Assembly: GCA_944325335.1 (NCBI GenBank)
Contig: CALUZR010000017.1
Location: 1-58,419, forward strand
Direction of reading: 5' to 3'
Length of the DNA stretch: 58,419 bases
Origin: an uncultured Parabacteroides sp.
GTDB taxonomy: Bacteria; Bacteroidota; Bacteroidia; Bacteroidales; Tannerellaceae
Shown here: one piece after another, positions 24,785 through 33,317 of the stretch
Layout: every line of letters starts with the position of its first letter
Position numbering within the stretch: the first letter of the stretch is position 1
Notes under the pieces: generated by a model
What the model was told of the DNA's origin: nothing
Database searches by the model: none
The model's input: the letters and a program-made list of their open reading frames with translations, nothing else
Made by a program: the position numbers and the translations under genes

Positions 24785-27700
24785 ATGAAAAAAATCGGAA
24801 TACTGCTGGCGATATTATGCTTAGGCACTTGTGCATGGGCTGAAAACGGATGGAAAGAGACACGAAATGTGATTTTCCGTCCAGACAATTCTACAAAAGT
24901 GCAATTGCTGCGACCCGACGAAAGCGTCCAGGCGATTGTCAAGTTGACACAAACGAATGTCCCGACACGCAAGTATTTGCGCGTCGTAGGAAATATCCAA
25001 ATGCCCGCGCCTTTCGAACAAAGAGGCGAAGAGATGTTCCGCCGGGCGGAATACTTAATCGACGACAACTTGGATTCCCTCGTCCGGAAACAAGATACTT
25101 ATTCGCTCTATTTCAAAGGCAATGGAGAAGAGTTCGAGCGGTATGCATATTACCGTATAGAGCAAAAGCAGTTCAAACCGGGGCGGTTGGAAATCCAAGT
25201 GCCGGTCGTTCGTCAACAGGAACTGAACATATTGCCTTCGGGCGAGTTTGGCCTCGAGCTGGAGGTATTTTACAATAAGCCGGGACGGGCAGCCGAGGAC
25301 ATTTACGATGCGCCCGATTCCATCCTGTTCATGCCGATTCCGGCGGGTACGTCCGATTACCGGGAAGTAAAACAGAGTTTCCTATTGCCCGAAAACGTGG
25401 CTTGTATCCTGTTGCGCGTCGGCGGGCATCTGTTTTCGGGCGAATGTTGGGTAGAAGCGCCCCGTTTATACCAAGAAGGAAAACAAATCGCCCAAATACC
25501 GTTCGTGAAACACGCTCAACGGACGGACGAGAAGAATTATTGGGTGGGCGTGAACTTGGCGACCCGCAGTTGGCCGCGCTGGAGCTTGAAACGGAATAGA
25601 CAACCTATCTTCGAGGGCAACATCTTCGACCGCGCCTCGAACGTGGCCGATTTCTACATCCCGCTTCCCGCCGATACGAAACCAGGCGACCGGCTCGAAC
25701 TCTCGCTCCGGAAAGAGGCGCACCGGGCGGCTTTTCCTTACGAACTCCGTTCCATTGAGGTGATTGAAGAGACGGCCCGTCCGTTCGAAGTCATCAGCGT
25801 GCCCCGCTTCGTGCGCCAGGAGAGCGAGTTCGGCGTGCTCGTAGAGACAAACCAGCCGAATGTACGCCTGCAAGTCCAGGCCAAAGGAAGTAAACCCTCC
25901 GAACAAATCATCGAATTTGCCGAAGAAGGATTGCATGTGGTGCAGCTCCGGGCAGATGAAGCCGGGCAATCCATTCCTTTGTCGTTTGAATCAGCAGGGC
26001 AAGTCATACGAGATACCGTTTGCCAAGTCATTGCGCAGACGGGCGCACCGGTTTATATCTCTTCGGGCGACGAGATCTATATGGATAAGGAATACGGCAT
26101 CTACGATTATTTCTTTAAATGGTACGTTTCGCAACGCGTCGGGAACTGGTATCAATTCCGCCCCTCGTACCAATGGAGTGGATTCCGGATTGCCGACCCA
26201 GAAGTCATCCGGCACTACGTATTATTACTCGACCAACTGAAGATGCCCTACGCTTGGCAAGTGGAAGGCCGCACGTTGGCCAGCACGCAAATCAATCCTT
26301 CCTTGGAGACTTTGCGGACGCCGATGTTCCGCGGGAAACAAGCGCACGAGAACGACGGAGGTTATTACTATTGGCAACATTTCAAATACCAAGGACTCTT
26401 CTCAGACATGGCAGCCCGCACCCGGCCCTACGGAGGCATCTTTGCCAAACATCGCCCCATCTATACGGACCACGGCACGTTTATCCATTACGACACCCAA
26501 GGCGTGACGGACATGGCCGACGGCGCCCAGACATTCATTGCCAACGTCCGCTCTTCGAAAGGGGAAAGCACGCGGCATACAGGCCCTTCGACACTCTTCC
26601 GCTATCTCTACCAAGCCGGGTATGAATGGCTCGGCGCCGAACAGATGTACGGACCGGAGGAGGTCATCCTTTCCGCCCTGCGCGGCGCTTCCCTTGCTTA
26701 TAGCCGTCCGACGTATGGAACGCTGCACGCCATGCAATGGGGCTCGGGACCTTTCACCGATCCGCGTCATGCCCTGCGCCTTTACCTCTCGCTGGCCGTA
26801 GCTTACATGCACGGTTCTTCCCATCTCAATACCGAAGAAGCACTCTGGACAGACGAATACGCGAACGACCGCTATACGAAATCTGGACAGGAACACCTCT
26901 ATGCCCAACACCAGATGCTCGATTTCCTCGAAACCCATAGCCGCCGGGGAACGTTGACGAGCCGCGTGGCCGTCCTTCAAGGCAAGAACGACGCGTGGAA
27001 ATCCTTCGGGCGCGGCCCGCTTTGGTCGCAAGAGGGCGATAAATGGAAATTCAATGCCGCATGCGAGAGCTTCGACCTGCTCAAGGTATTCTATCCTGAC
27101 AACATCATCGATGGATGCAGTCCGGAAGGATGGTTCACGACCACGCCCTATGGCACCATCGATTTACTTCCCGTCGAAGCGCCGCAAGATGTCATGGACC
27201 GTTACCGCGCCCTCATCTTCTTGGGTTGGAATACCTACGATGCTGATTATTTCGAGCGTATCCGGAAATATGTATTCAACGGCGGGACGCTCTTGCTCTC
27301 GGCCGCCCATTTGAACGAAGAGCTTCAACCCGATGTGCCGACTCGCTTCCCGAAAGACGACGCCCTGATCCGCGAACTCTTAGGAGAGGATTATGCCTCT
27401 TTGACACAAAAAGCAGAAATCCCGTATGGATTAGGCAAAGTAATCTATTTCCCGCAAAAGGCATATCCAGCCGAAGAGTGTTTACGCGAAGCCTATCAGG
27501 CAGAAATGGAAAAGATCGCCCAAGAAGCCATCGCCTCCGAACCGGAGAAAGGATGGATTGCTCCTTCTCCCGAAATCGGCTTTACGGCCTGGGACGACGC
27601 CGGGCGGCGCACCCTTTACCTGCTTAATACCGATTGGCAAAGCGACGCGGAGTGGCACCACGCCACGTTTATCTATGGCGAAAAGCAATTTACCGTTCCT

Positions 27701-27925
27701 GTTCGCCGGTATCATATTGAGAACATCCATTGCGCACAAGGTTTAGCCTTACGGCCTGAAGCCAATACGAGCGATGTGCTCTCGATGGATAAGACCGACG
27801 ACGGTTGGAAAGTCCGCGTACAAACCACCGGAAAAGATACACTTCACTGGATGAACGCCTTGACGGGAGCGACGGGAGACCTCGCCATAACCGATGCAGG
27901 AATCCACGAACTGGTGATAAAATGA
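24785..27925 (+). CDS. Large exported protein of a polysaccharide utilisation locus, possible glycoside hydrolase
   Basis: 1046 residues with a signal peptide (AILCLGTCAWA). The N-terminal half looks like beta-sandwich modules. The middle (about 430-700) is rich in aromatic and acidic residues (NDGGYYYWQHFKYQG, TDHGTFIHYD, WTDEYANDR), like a TIM-barrel glycosidase. Residues about 800-860 (YRALIFLGWNTYDADYFERI, FNGGTLLLSAAHLNEE) resemble the glutamine-amidotransferase-like trimerisation domain of GH42-type enzymes. I cannot assign it to a family. Its stop overlaps the sigma factor start (ATGA, 27922-27925), so the enzyme and the sigma factor are translationally coupled. Confidence 0.85.
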   Translation: MKKIGILLAILCLGTCAWAENGWKETRNVIFRPDNSTKVQLLRPDESVQAIVKLTQTNVPTRKYLRVVGNIQMPAPFEQRGEEMFRRAEYLIDDNLDSLVRKQDTYSLYFKGNGEEFERYAYYRIEQKQFKPGRLEIQVPVVRQQELNILPSGEFGLELEVFYNKPGRAAEDIYDAPDSILFMPIPAGTSDYREVKQSFLLPENVACILLRVGGHLFSGECWVEAPRLYQEGKQIAQIPFVKHAQRTDEKNYWVGVNLATRSWPRWSLKRNRQPIFEGNIFDRASNVADFYIPLPADTKPGDRLELSLRKEAHRAAFPYELRSIEVIEETARPFEVISVPRFVRQESEFGVLVETNQPNVRLQVQAKGSKPSEQIIEFAEEGLHVVQLRADEAGQSIPLSFESAGQVIRDTVCQVIAQTGAPVYISSGDEIYMDKEYGIYDYFFKWYVSQRVGNWYQFRPSYQWSGFRIADPEVIRHYVLLLDQLKMPYAWQVEGRTLASTQINPSLETLRTPMFRGKQAHENDGGYYYWQHFKYQGLFSDMAARTRPYGGIFAKHRPIYTDHGTFIHYDTQGVTDMADGAQTFIANVRSSKGESTRHTGPSTLFRYLYQAGYEWLGAEQMYGPEEVILSALRGASLAYSRPTYGTLHAMQWGSGPFTDPRHALRLYLSLAVAYMHGSSHLNTEEALWTDEYANDRYTKSGQEHLYAQHQMLDFLETHSRRGTLTSRVAVLQGKNDAWKSFGRGPLWSQEGDKWKFNAACESFDLLKVFYPDNIIDGCSPEGWFTTTPYGTIDLLPVEAPQDVMDRYRALIFLGWNTYDADYFERIRKYVFNGGTLLLSAAHLNEELQPDVPTRFPKDDALIRELLGEDYASLTQKAEIPYGLGKVIYFPQKAYPAEECLREAYQAEMEKIAQEAIASEPEKGWIAPSPEIGFTAWDDAGRRTLYLLNTDWQSDAEWHHATFIYGEKQFTVPVRRYHIENIHCAQGLALRPEANTSDVLSMDKTDDGWKVRVQTTGKDTLHWMNALTGATGDLAITDAGIHELVIK

Positions 27926-28494
27926 ATACGCAGGGTGAAAAGGAAGCCGAATTAATCCGCCGAATCGCTTTTCTGAATGATGAAGAAGCATTCCGCGCCT
28001 TGTTCTATGATTTCTTTTCACCCTTGTGCGTCTTTGCGCGGCGTTATCTCGACTCGATGGACGATTGCGAGGACGTCGTGCAGGAAGTATTTTACCGGAT
28101 TTGGAAGAACCGGGCGCAATTGCATATCGAAACGTCTGTCCGGAATTTCCTCCTGACCAGCGTCCGGAATGCATGCTTGGATTCTTTACGACGAGACATG
28201 GCGGAGGAAAGTTGGATCGTCCACCTACAAGAAAATCGCGAAGAGGCCGACACGTCCGACCTCTATACAACGCACGAATTGGAAGAACTCCTCCGGACGG
28301 CTTTAGGGAAATTGCCCGAACCCATTGCCGAGACATTCCGCCTCAACCGCTTCGAAGGAAAAACGTATACGGAAATCGCGAGCGAGAAAGGGCTATCAGT
28401 CAAGACCATCGAGGCGTACATCTCGAAAGCCCTGCGCCATCTCCGGAAAGAACTGAAGGATTATTTGCCTTTTTTCATAGGGATTTTAGGATAA
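27922..28494 (+). CDS. ECF sigma-70 factor (Bacteroides expansion family type)
   Basis: 190 residues from ATG 27922. Region 2 is FRALFYDFFSPLCVFARRYL...CEDVVQEVFYRIW and region 4 ends in FEGKTYTEIASEKGLSVKTIEAYISKALRHLRKEL. It pairs with the FecR anti-sigma downstream and with the STN-carrying SusC, the classic trans-envelope loop in which a bound substrate at SusC releases the sigma factor. A longer frame starts at 27805, but it overlaps the upstream gene and has no sigma features. Confidence 0.93.
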   Translation: MNTQGEKEAELIRRIAFLNDEEAFRALFYDFFSPLCVFARRYLDSMDDCEDVVQEVFYRIWKNRAQLHIETSVRNFLLTSVRNACLDSLRRDMAEESWIVHLQENREEADTSDLYTTHELEELLRTALGKLPEPIAETFRLNRFEGKTYTEIASEKGLSVKTIEAYISKALRHLRKELKDYLPFFIGILG

Positions 28495-28501
28495 TTAGAT
28501 A

Positions 28502-28525
28502 GGGTAAGCAATCGTAGGCTTCGTC
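28502..28525 (+). promoter_or_regulatory. Candidate ECF promoter upstream of fecR
   Basis: GGGTA (28502-28506) and CGTC (28522-28525) are 15 bp apart. The same two blocks with the same 15-bp gap occur at 29729-29752 before susC, with shared flanks (TAGGGTA, TTCGTCAAT). Confidence 0.5.
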
Positions 28526-28545
28526 AATGAAATAGAAAAAGGATT

Positions 28546-29463
28546 ATGATGAACGAAGAGGACAAGAAAATAGAAGATTGGTTAGGGCGCTTGCAGATGC
28601 AACGCGACATAGATGTAGATAAGAATTGGAAGCGTTTGCACGGGCGCATCCATCGGGAGGAAACGAAGCGACGCTGGCTCCACATCGCGTATCGGGCGGC
28701 GGCCATCCTGCTCTTGCCCACCCTCATTCTTTCCGGTTATTTATATCATCGGGTCGATCAATTGGAATCCCTGCCCATCGAACAAGTCGAACTGACTACG
28801 GCCTACGGGGTTGTCTCCAAAGTCCAGCTCTCGGACGGTTCGGAAGTATGGTTGAATTCCGGCTCGACATTAAGCTATCCCAAACGGTTCGAGGGCGATA
28901 AACGGACGGTGTTCCTCTCGGGAGAAGCCTATTTCCACGTCTCGTCCGACCGCGCGCACCGCTTTGAAGTCCAGACTTCGCACGGGTTGGTCGTAAGCGC
29001 CTACGGGACGGAGTTCAACGTCCAGGCCTATGAAGATGAAACCAATATCATTGCCACGCTGGCCAACGGGCATATCGAAGTCGAACATACGAATACGAAC
29101 CAACGAGAAGACCTACAACCCGGCGAACAATTAGTTTACACCAAAAGCGAAGGCAAGATGCAAACGAAGGAAGCCAGCCTCCTGGCCGAAACCGCCTGGC
29201 GGGAAGGCAAAATCATGTTCCGCCGGACGCCCATGCAAGAGGTAGTCCGCCAACTCTCGCGCCACTTCAATGTCGACATCCAATTGCAAGGCAAAGAACT
29301 CTATACATATACCTATTCGGCCACATTCACGACCGAAACCCTCACGGAAATCCTGGATTTGCTGGAGAAAACCGCCCCTATCCGGTGCGAAGTCATCCAT
29401 CCGGAGCCGACCGCCAACTATGCTTTCTCGAAAAAGAAGGTACTCATCCACGCGTTGCCCTAA
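28546..29463 (+). CDS. FecR family anti-sigma factor
   Basis: 305 residues. A short cytoplasmic N-terminus (about 1-55) would hold the sigma factor. One membrane helix follows (about 56-72; AAAILLLPTLILSGYLY), then the periplasmic FecR domain (VQLSDGSEVWLNSGSTLSYPKRF, YGTEFNVQAYEDE) and a C-terminal DUF4974 region (FRRTPMQEVVRQLSRHFNVDI). The first ATG may be 28546 or 28549. It starts 51 bp after the sigma gene, with its own candidate ECF promoter. Confidence 0.93.
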   Translation: MMNEEDKKIEDWLGRLQMQRDIDVDKNWKRLHGRIHREETKRRWLHIAYRAAAILLLPTLILSGYLYHRVDQLESLPIEQVELTTAYGVVSKVQLSDGSEVWLNSGSTLSYPKRFEGDKRTVFLSGEAYFHVSSDRAHRFEVQTSHGLVVSAYGTEFNVQAYEDETNIIATLANGHIEVEHTNTNQREDLQPGEQLVYTKSEGKMQTKEASLLAETAWREGKIMFRRTPMQEVVRQLSRHFNVDIQLQGKELYTYTYSATFTTETLTEILDLLEKTAPIRCEVIHPEPTANYAFSKKKVLIHALP

Positions 29464-29537
29464 GGAAAAACTTCCACAGACGGAGCGGAAAGTTCCGTCC
29501 CTCCGAGGAAAAACTGGAAAAGATACGGGGAAATCTC

Positions 29538-29620
29538 TATCTTTAGGTTAAAGATACATATCTTTAGGCTGCAGATACGTATCTTTAGGTTGCAGATATA
29601 TATCTTTAGGCTAAAGATAG
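29538..29620. repeat. Array E1: four 19-bp palindromes on a 21-bp pitch
   Basis: TATCTTTAGG (T or C variants) starts at 29538, 29559, 29580 and 29601, exactly 21 bp apart. The clearest unit is TATCTTTAGGTTAAAGATA. The half-site TATCTTTA is one base from the -7 promoter box on both strands. Related units recur at 35042. Confidence 0.85.
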
Positions 29621-29728
29621 AGTTTTTCTCGGATGTTTTAAACTTTTGGAAGGAGGCTTTCGAAGTATATGTCCGGGCTTTTGAAAAATAAATCCGGGAC
29701 AAATCGAAAAAAGTTGGGATTTCGCGTA

Positions 29729-29752
29729 GGGTATCGCCCGACTGGTTTCGTC
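29729..29752 (+). promoter_or_regulatory. Candidate ECF promoter of susC
   Basis: GGGTA (29729-29733), 15 bp, CGTC (29749-29752). It matches the element before fecR in both blocks, spacing and near flanks. It would leave a leader of about 200 nt before the susC ATG. Confidence 0.55.
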
Positions 29753-29836
29753 AATATAGCAAAGACATTTTAATAATAACTTTACAAACACGAAATATCA
29801 TGAAGCAAGAAACGGATACAGGATAGAAAAACAAAA

Positions 29837-29911
29837 GCGGAGACATAGGCGTGCCTCCGCATGTAAACCCCTGCTGCCTTGTACGAACATCCTACCTTTC
29901 GAGAGGCAGCA
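29837..29911 (+). promoter_or_regulatory. Two hairpins in the susC leader
   Basis: Hairpin 1: GCGGAGACA (29837-29845) with TGCCTCCGC (29852-29860), one mismatch. Hairpin 2: TGCTGCCT (29872-29879) with AGGCAGCA (29904-29911), perfect, loop 24. No poly-T follows, so these look like leader-RNA structure rather than terminators. Confidence 0.4.
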
Positions 29912-29957
29912 CGATAGATAAACGAGTATTTACCCTAAAGATTTACACTGTAAAAGT

Positions 29958-32900
29958 ATGAAGAAAATAATAACACTTCCATGTTTTAAGTCATCTTATG
30001 ATTTATTACCTAAAATACCTATGCGTATGCGGATCACATCATTATTGTTAGCCGGTTTTCTGGTGCAGACACAAGCCGCCCCGCTTGCCTCGCAAGAAGC
30101 ACGCATCTCGTTGGAGATGAAGAATACAACGGTAGAAAAAGTATTGGACGAAATCGAGGCGAAGTCCGATTACTCCTTTCTCTACAATCATACATTGATT
30201 AATGTAGACCGGAGGGTCTCGATCGATGTCGACGCGAAAGACATTGAATCCGTCCTCCATACCCTGTTCGACGGCACGGATGTCGTTTATACCATCCGGG
30301 ATAACCAAATCATCCTGAGCCGGAAGGAATCCAATCGGGCCGGAAACCGTCCGACGCAAGAACCCCAACAACGGAAGATGGTGAGCGGCGTGGTAGTAGA
30401 TGCCTCCGGCGTGCCCGTAATCGGTGCCAATATCTACGAGAAAGGGACGACCAATGGCACCATCACCGACATGGACGGCCGCTTCTCGCTGGAAGTAAGT
30501 CCCAACTCGACCCTCGAAATCTCCTACATCGGCTATACGAACCAGACGATTAAAGTAGGCACACAAACGAACTTCAACATCACCCTGTCTGAAGATTCCA
30601 AGGCATTGGAAGAAGTGGTTGTGGTGGGGTATGGAACACAGAAGCGAATTAACCTAACCGGTTCAATCGGTACCGTTAAGACGGATGAAGTATTAAAGTC
30701 CCGCCCGGTTACGAATGTGCAAGAATTGTTATCCAGTTCCGTGCCCGGCATGGTGGTAACGAAGGGGAGCGGAGCTGCAGGTTCAGGAGCCAGCATCAAT
30801 ATCCGAGGAACTTCTACGATTGGAGATAGTTCAGGCGTATTGGTGATTATCGATGGCATGCCTGGTAACATCTACACTTTGAATCCGAATGATATTGAAA
30901 GCATTTCAGTATTGAAGGATGCGGCTTCGGCGGCTATCTATGGTTCACGTGCCGCCAATGGCGTCATCTTGATTACCACTAAAACGGCTAAAGCCATGGA
31001 TAGACCGGTGATAGAAGTATCGAATACGATTGGTATCCAAAGCCCTCAATTCAAATTAGACTTTGTAGGAGCGGAAGATTTCATGCGCTTATACGACCAA
31101 GCCATGGTGAACGACGGAAAACAACCTATTTATGGGGAACAAGGATTAGCCGATTTGCGGGCAGGGAAATACGTAAACAACCAATGGTATAAGGAAATCT
31201 ACCGAAAGAATACCATTATTAATAATACACACGTAGCGCTTTCAGGTAAGGAAAAGTCGATATCATATCGTTTCTCCATCTCCAATGACTATCAGGATGG
31301 AAACTTGCCGAACAATAGCTACAATCGTTTGATCTTTAAACCCGATTTACGATTCCAGCTCTTGAAGAACTTGGAAGCACACGCCAGCTTGCAATACACG
31401 CAAACGAATATCACGAATCCAAACGGAGGAACCACCATTTGGCAACAACAAGCTGCCCGAATCTCTCCGATTACGCCGATTTATAATTCGGATGGTTCGT
31501 ATGCTACAGGAGGCGCAATGGGAGGAAATCCGGTGGCCGGTGTGAATGAAGCGGGTTATTCGAAAGAACGGCATAAAGAGATTATGGCTATCTTCGATGT
31601 GACTTATTCTCCGATAAAGGATTTGAACTTAAAAGCGAATATCTCGACTTATTCACATGACCAAGATAATAAAGACCGCGCTTATACCTATTATTTATAT
31701 AATGAAGATGGAAGCGTGGCCAAGACAGAGAACTTGGTTTCTTCGTTGAAGGAGACAACTACCTATAGCTTCCGTACGCAATTGCAATTTACGGCGGATT
31801 ATGCTTTTAAGATAAAAGAAGACCATAACTTCAAAGTCCTGGCCGGCTATTCGCAAGAATACTATAAAGGCGATGGTTTCTGGGCTTCACGAGAAGACCT
31901 TCCATTTAGCAACATTGATGTATTAAACACCGGAAGTAGCAACAAACAAAACGGAAGTGCAGATAGTGATAATAATGAATATGCCAACGACGTAGCCGTA
32001 CAATCCTGGTTCGGACGTTTTAATTACGATTACCAAGGCAAGTATTTGTTTGAAGCCAGTGTTCGTGCGGACGGCTCTTCCCGTTTTGCGGAAGGACATC
32101 GTTGGGGCGTTTTCCCTTCGGTATCGGCCGGTTGGAATATCCATCGGGAAGCATTTATGGAATCGGCGAGCGATTGGTTATCGGAATTGAAATTGAGAGG
32201 TTCTTATGGTGTATTAGGAGATGCTGAGAAGGTAAGTTATTACGCCACGGCCCAAATACTTTCTTATGATCCGAAGATTTATACATTCGGAGGAGCTTTA
32301 GTCGGCGGAGCTTATAATAATAAAGCGGTTAATCCAGATATTACTTGGGAGCGTTCCAAATATACAAACATCGGTTTGGACTTAGGCATTTTGGACCAAA
32401 AGGTTAAGCTTACGGCCGAGTATTTTATCAATCTCCGTGATGACATTCTTTATACTCCGCCCGTACCAAGTGAATTCGGCTTAGATGCACCTTATTCAAA
32501 TCTCTTGAAGATGAAGAATCAAGGTATGGATATTACGGTGGCTTACCAAGACCAAAGTGGCGACTTCAATTGGGGTATGGATGTCAATTTAGGTTATTCC
32601 AAGAATAAAGTATTGGAAATGGGCGAATCGGACAGATGGATTGAAGGAAGCCAAAGCAACGAAGTAACTTATTTGAACGACCAATACAAATTGCCGTTCG
32701 GTTATGAAGCCATCGGTTTATTCCAAAGCGAAGAAGAGATTGCCAACTCGCCTGACCAAGGAAATGTATTACCGGGAAATATCAAATACAAAGACCAGAA
32801 TGGCGATAATGTCATTGATGGAGACGACCGCGTGGTATTAAACCGGAAGATTCCTGTAAACTTAGGTATCAATCTTTCGTTTGGTTGGAAGAACTTCGAT

Positions 32901-33311
32901 TTCTCGATGAATATGTATGGAAAGCTGAACACCAAGAAATACCTCCAATCGTATGAAGGTTGGGCGTTCTACTTGTCGGATAATGCCCGTCCAATGCACC
33001 TGGATGCATGGACTCCCGATAATCCGGATGCCTCTTATCCGCGTCTGACGTTATCGAATACTTCCAACGATTACGACTCTCGTTATAATAGCTTCTGGTT
33101 ACGCAAAGCGGATTACTTAAAGATCCAGAACGTGCAAGTGGGTTATACCGTACCGAAGTCTGCTTTAGAGAAAGTACATATCCAATATTTGAGGTTGTAT
33201 TTGTCCGGACAAAACTTAGCCACGATTACAGGATATGACGGTTTCGACCCGGAAGGTGGATGGTATCCATTAGCAAGAACATTCTCATTTGGTTTTAATC
33301 TTCAATTTTAA
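29958..33311 (+). CDS. SusC/RagA TonB-dependent receptor with STN domain
   Basis: 1117 residues. Order: N-terminal leader with signal-like hydrophobic stretch (about 22-45), STN secretin/TonB N-terminal domain (about 50-120), CarboxypepD_reg-like domain (about 135-210), plug (EEVVVVGYGTQKRINLTGS, near 215) and a 22-strand beta-barrel ending in FSFGFNLQF with terminal Phe. It imports oligosaccharides across the outer membrane with the SusD lid. The STN domain signals to the FecR/ECF pair encoded upstream. The susD gene starts 6 bp after its stop. Confidence 0.97.
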   Translation: MKKIITLPCFKSSYDLLPKIPMRMRITSLLLAGFLVQTQAAPLASQEARISLEMKNTTVEKVLDEIEAKSDYSFLYNHTLINVDRRVSIDVDAKDIESVLHTLFDGTDVVYTIRDNQIILSRKESNRAGNRPTQEPQQRKMVSGVVVDASGVPVIGANIYEKGTTNGTITDMDGRFSLEVSPNSTLEISYIGYTNQTIKVGTQTNFNITLSEDSKALEEVVVVGYGTQKRINLTGSIGTVKTDEVLKSRPVTNVQELLSSSVPGMVVTKGSGAAGSGASINIRGTSTIGDSSGVLVIIDGMPGNIYTLNPNDIESISVLKDAASAAIYGSRAANGVILITTKTAKAMDRPVIEVSNTIGIQSPQFKLDFVGAEDFMRLYDQAMVNDGKQPIYGEQGLADLRAGKYVNNQWYKEIYRKNTIINNTHVALSGKEKSISYRFSISNDYQDGNLPNNSYNRLIFKPDLRFQLLKNLEAHASLQYTQTNITNPNGGTTIWQQQAARISPITPIYNSDGSYATGGAMGGNPVAGVNEAGYSKERHKEIMAIFDVTYSPIKDLNLKANISTYSHDQDNKDRAYTYYLYNEDGSVAKTENLVSSLKETTTYSFRTQLQFTADYAFKIKEDHNFKVLAGYSQEYYKGDGFWASREDLPFSNIDVLNTGSSNKQNGSADSDNNEYANDVAVQSWFGRFNYDYQGKYLFEASVRADGSSRFAEGHRWGVFPSVSAGWNIHREAFMESASDWLSELKLRGSYGVLGDAEKVSYYATAQILSYDPKIYTFGGALVGGAYNNKAVNPDITWERSKYTNIGLDLGILDQKVKLTAEYFINLRDDILYTPPVPSEFGLDAPYSNLLKMKNQGMDITVAYQDQSGDFNWGMDVNLGYSKNKVLEMGESDRWIEGSQSNEVTYLNDQYKLPFGYEAIGLFQSEEEIANSPDQGNVLPGNIKYKDQNGDNVIDGDDRVVLNRKIPVNLGINLSFGWKNFDFSMNMYGKLNTKKYLQSYEGWAFYLSDNARPMHLDAWTPDNPDASYPRLTLSNTSNDYDSRYNSFWLRKADYLKIQNVQVGYTVPKSALEKVHIQYLRLYLSGQNLATITGYDGFDPEGGWYPLARTFSFGFNLQF

Positions 33312-33317
33312 ATAGGC

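Noticed and set aside
27805..27921. Longer start for the ECF sigma factor
   Set aside because: It would overlap the upstream gene by 121 bp; the sigma fold starts right after ATG 27922, which has an ATGA coupling arrangement.
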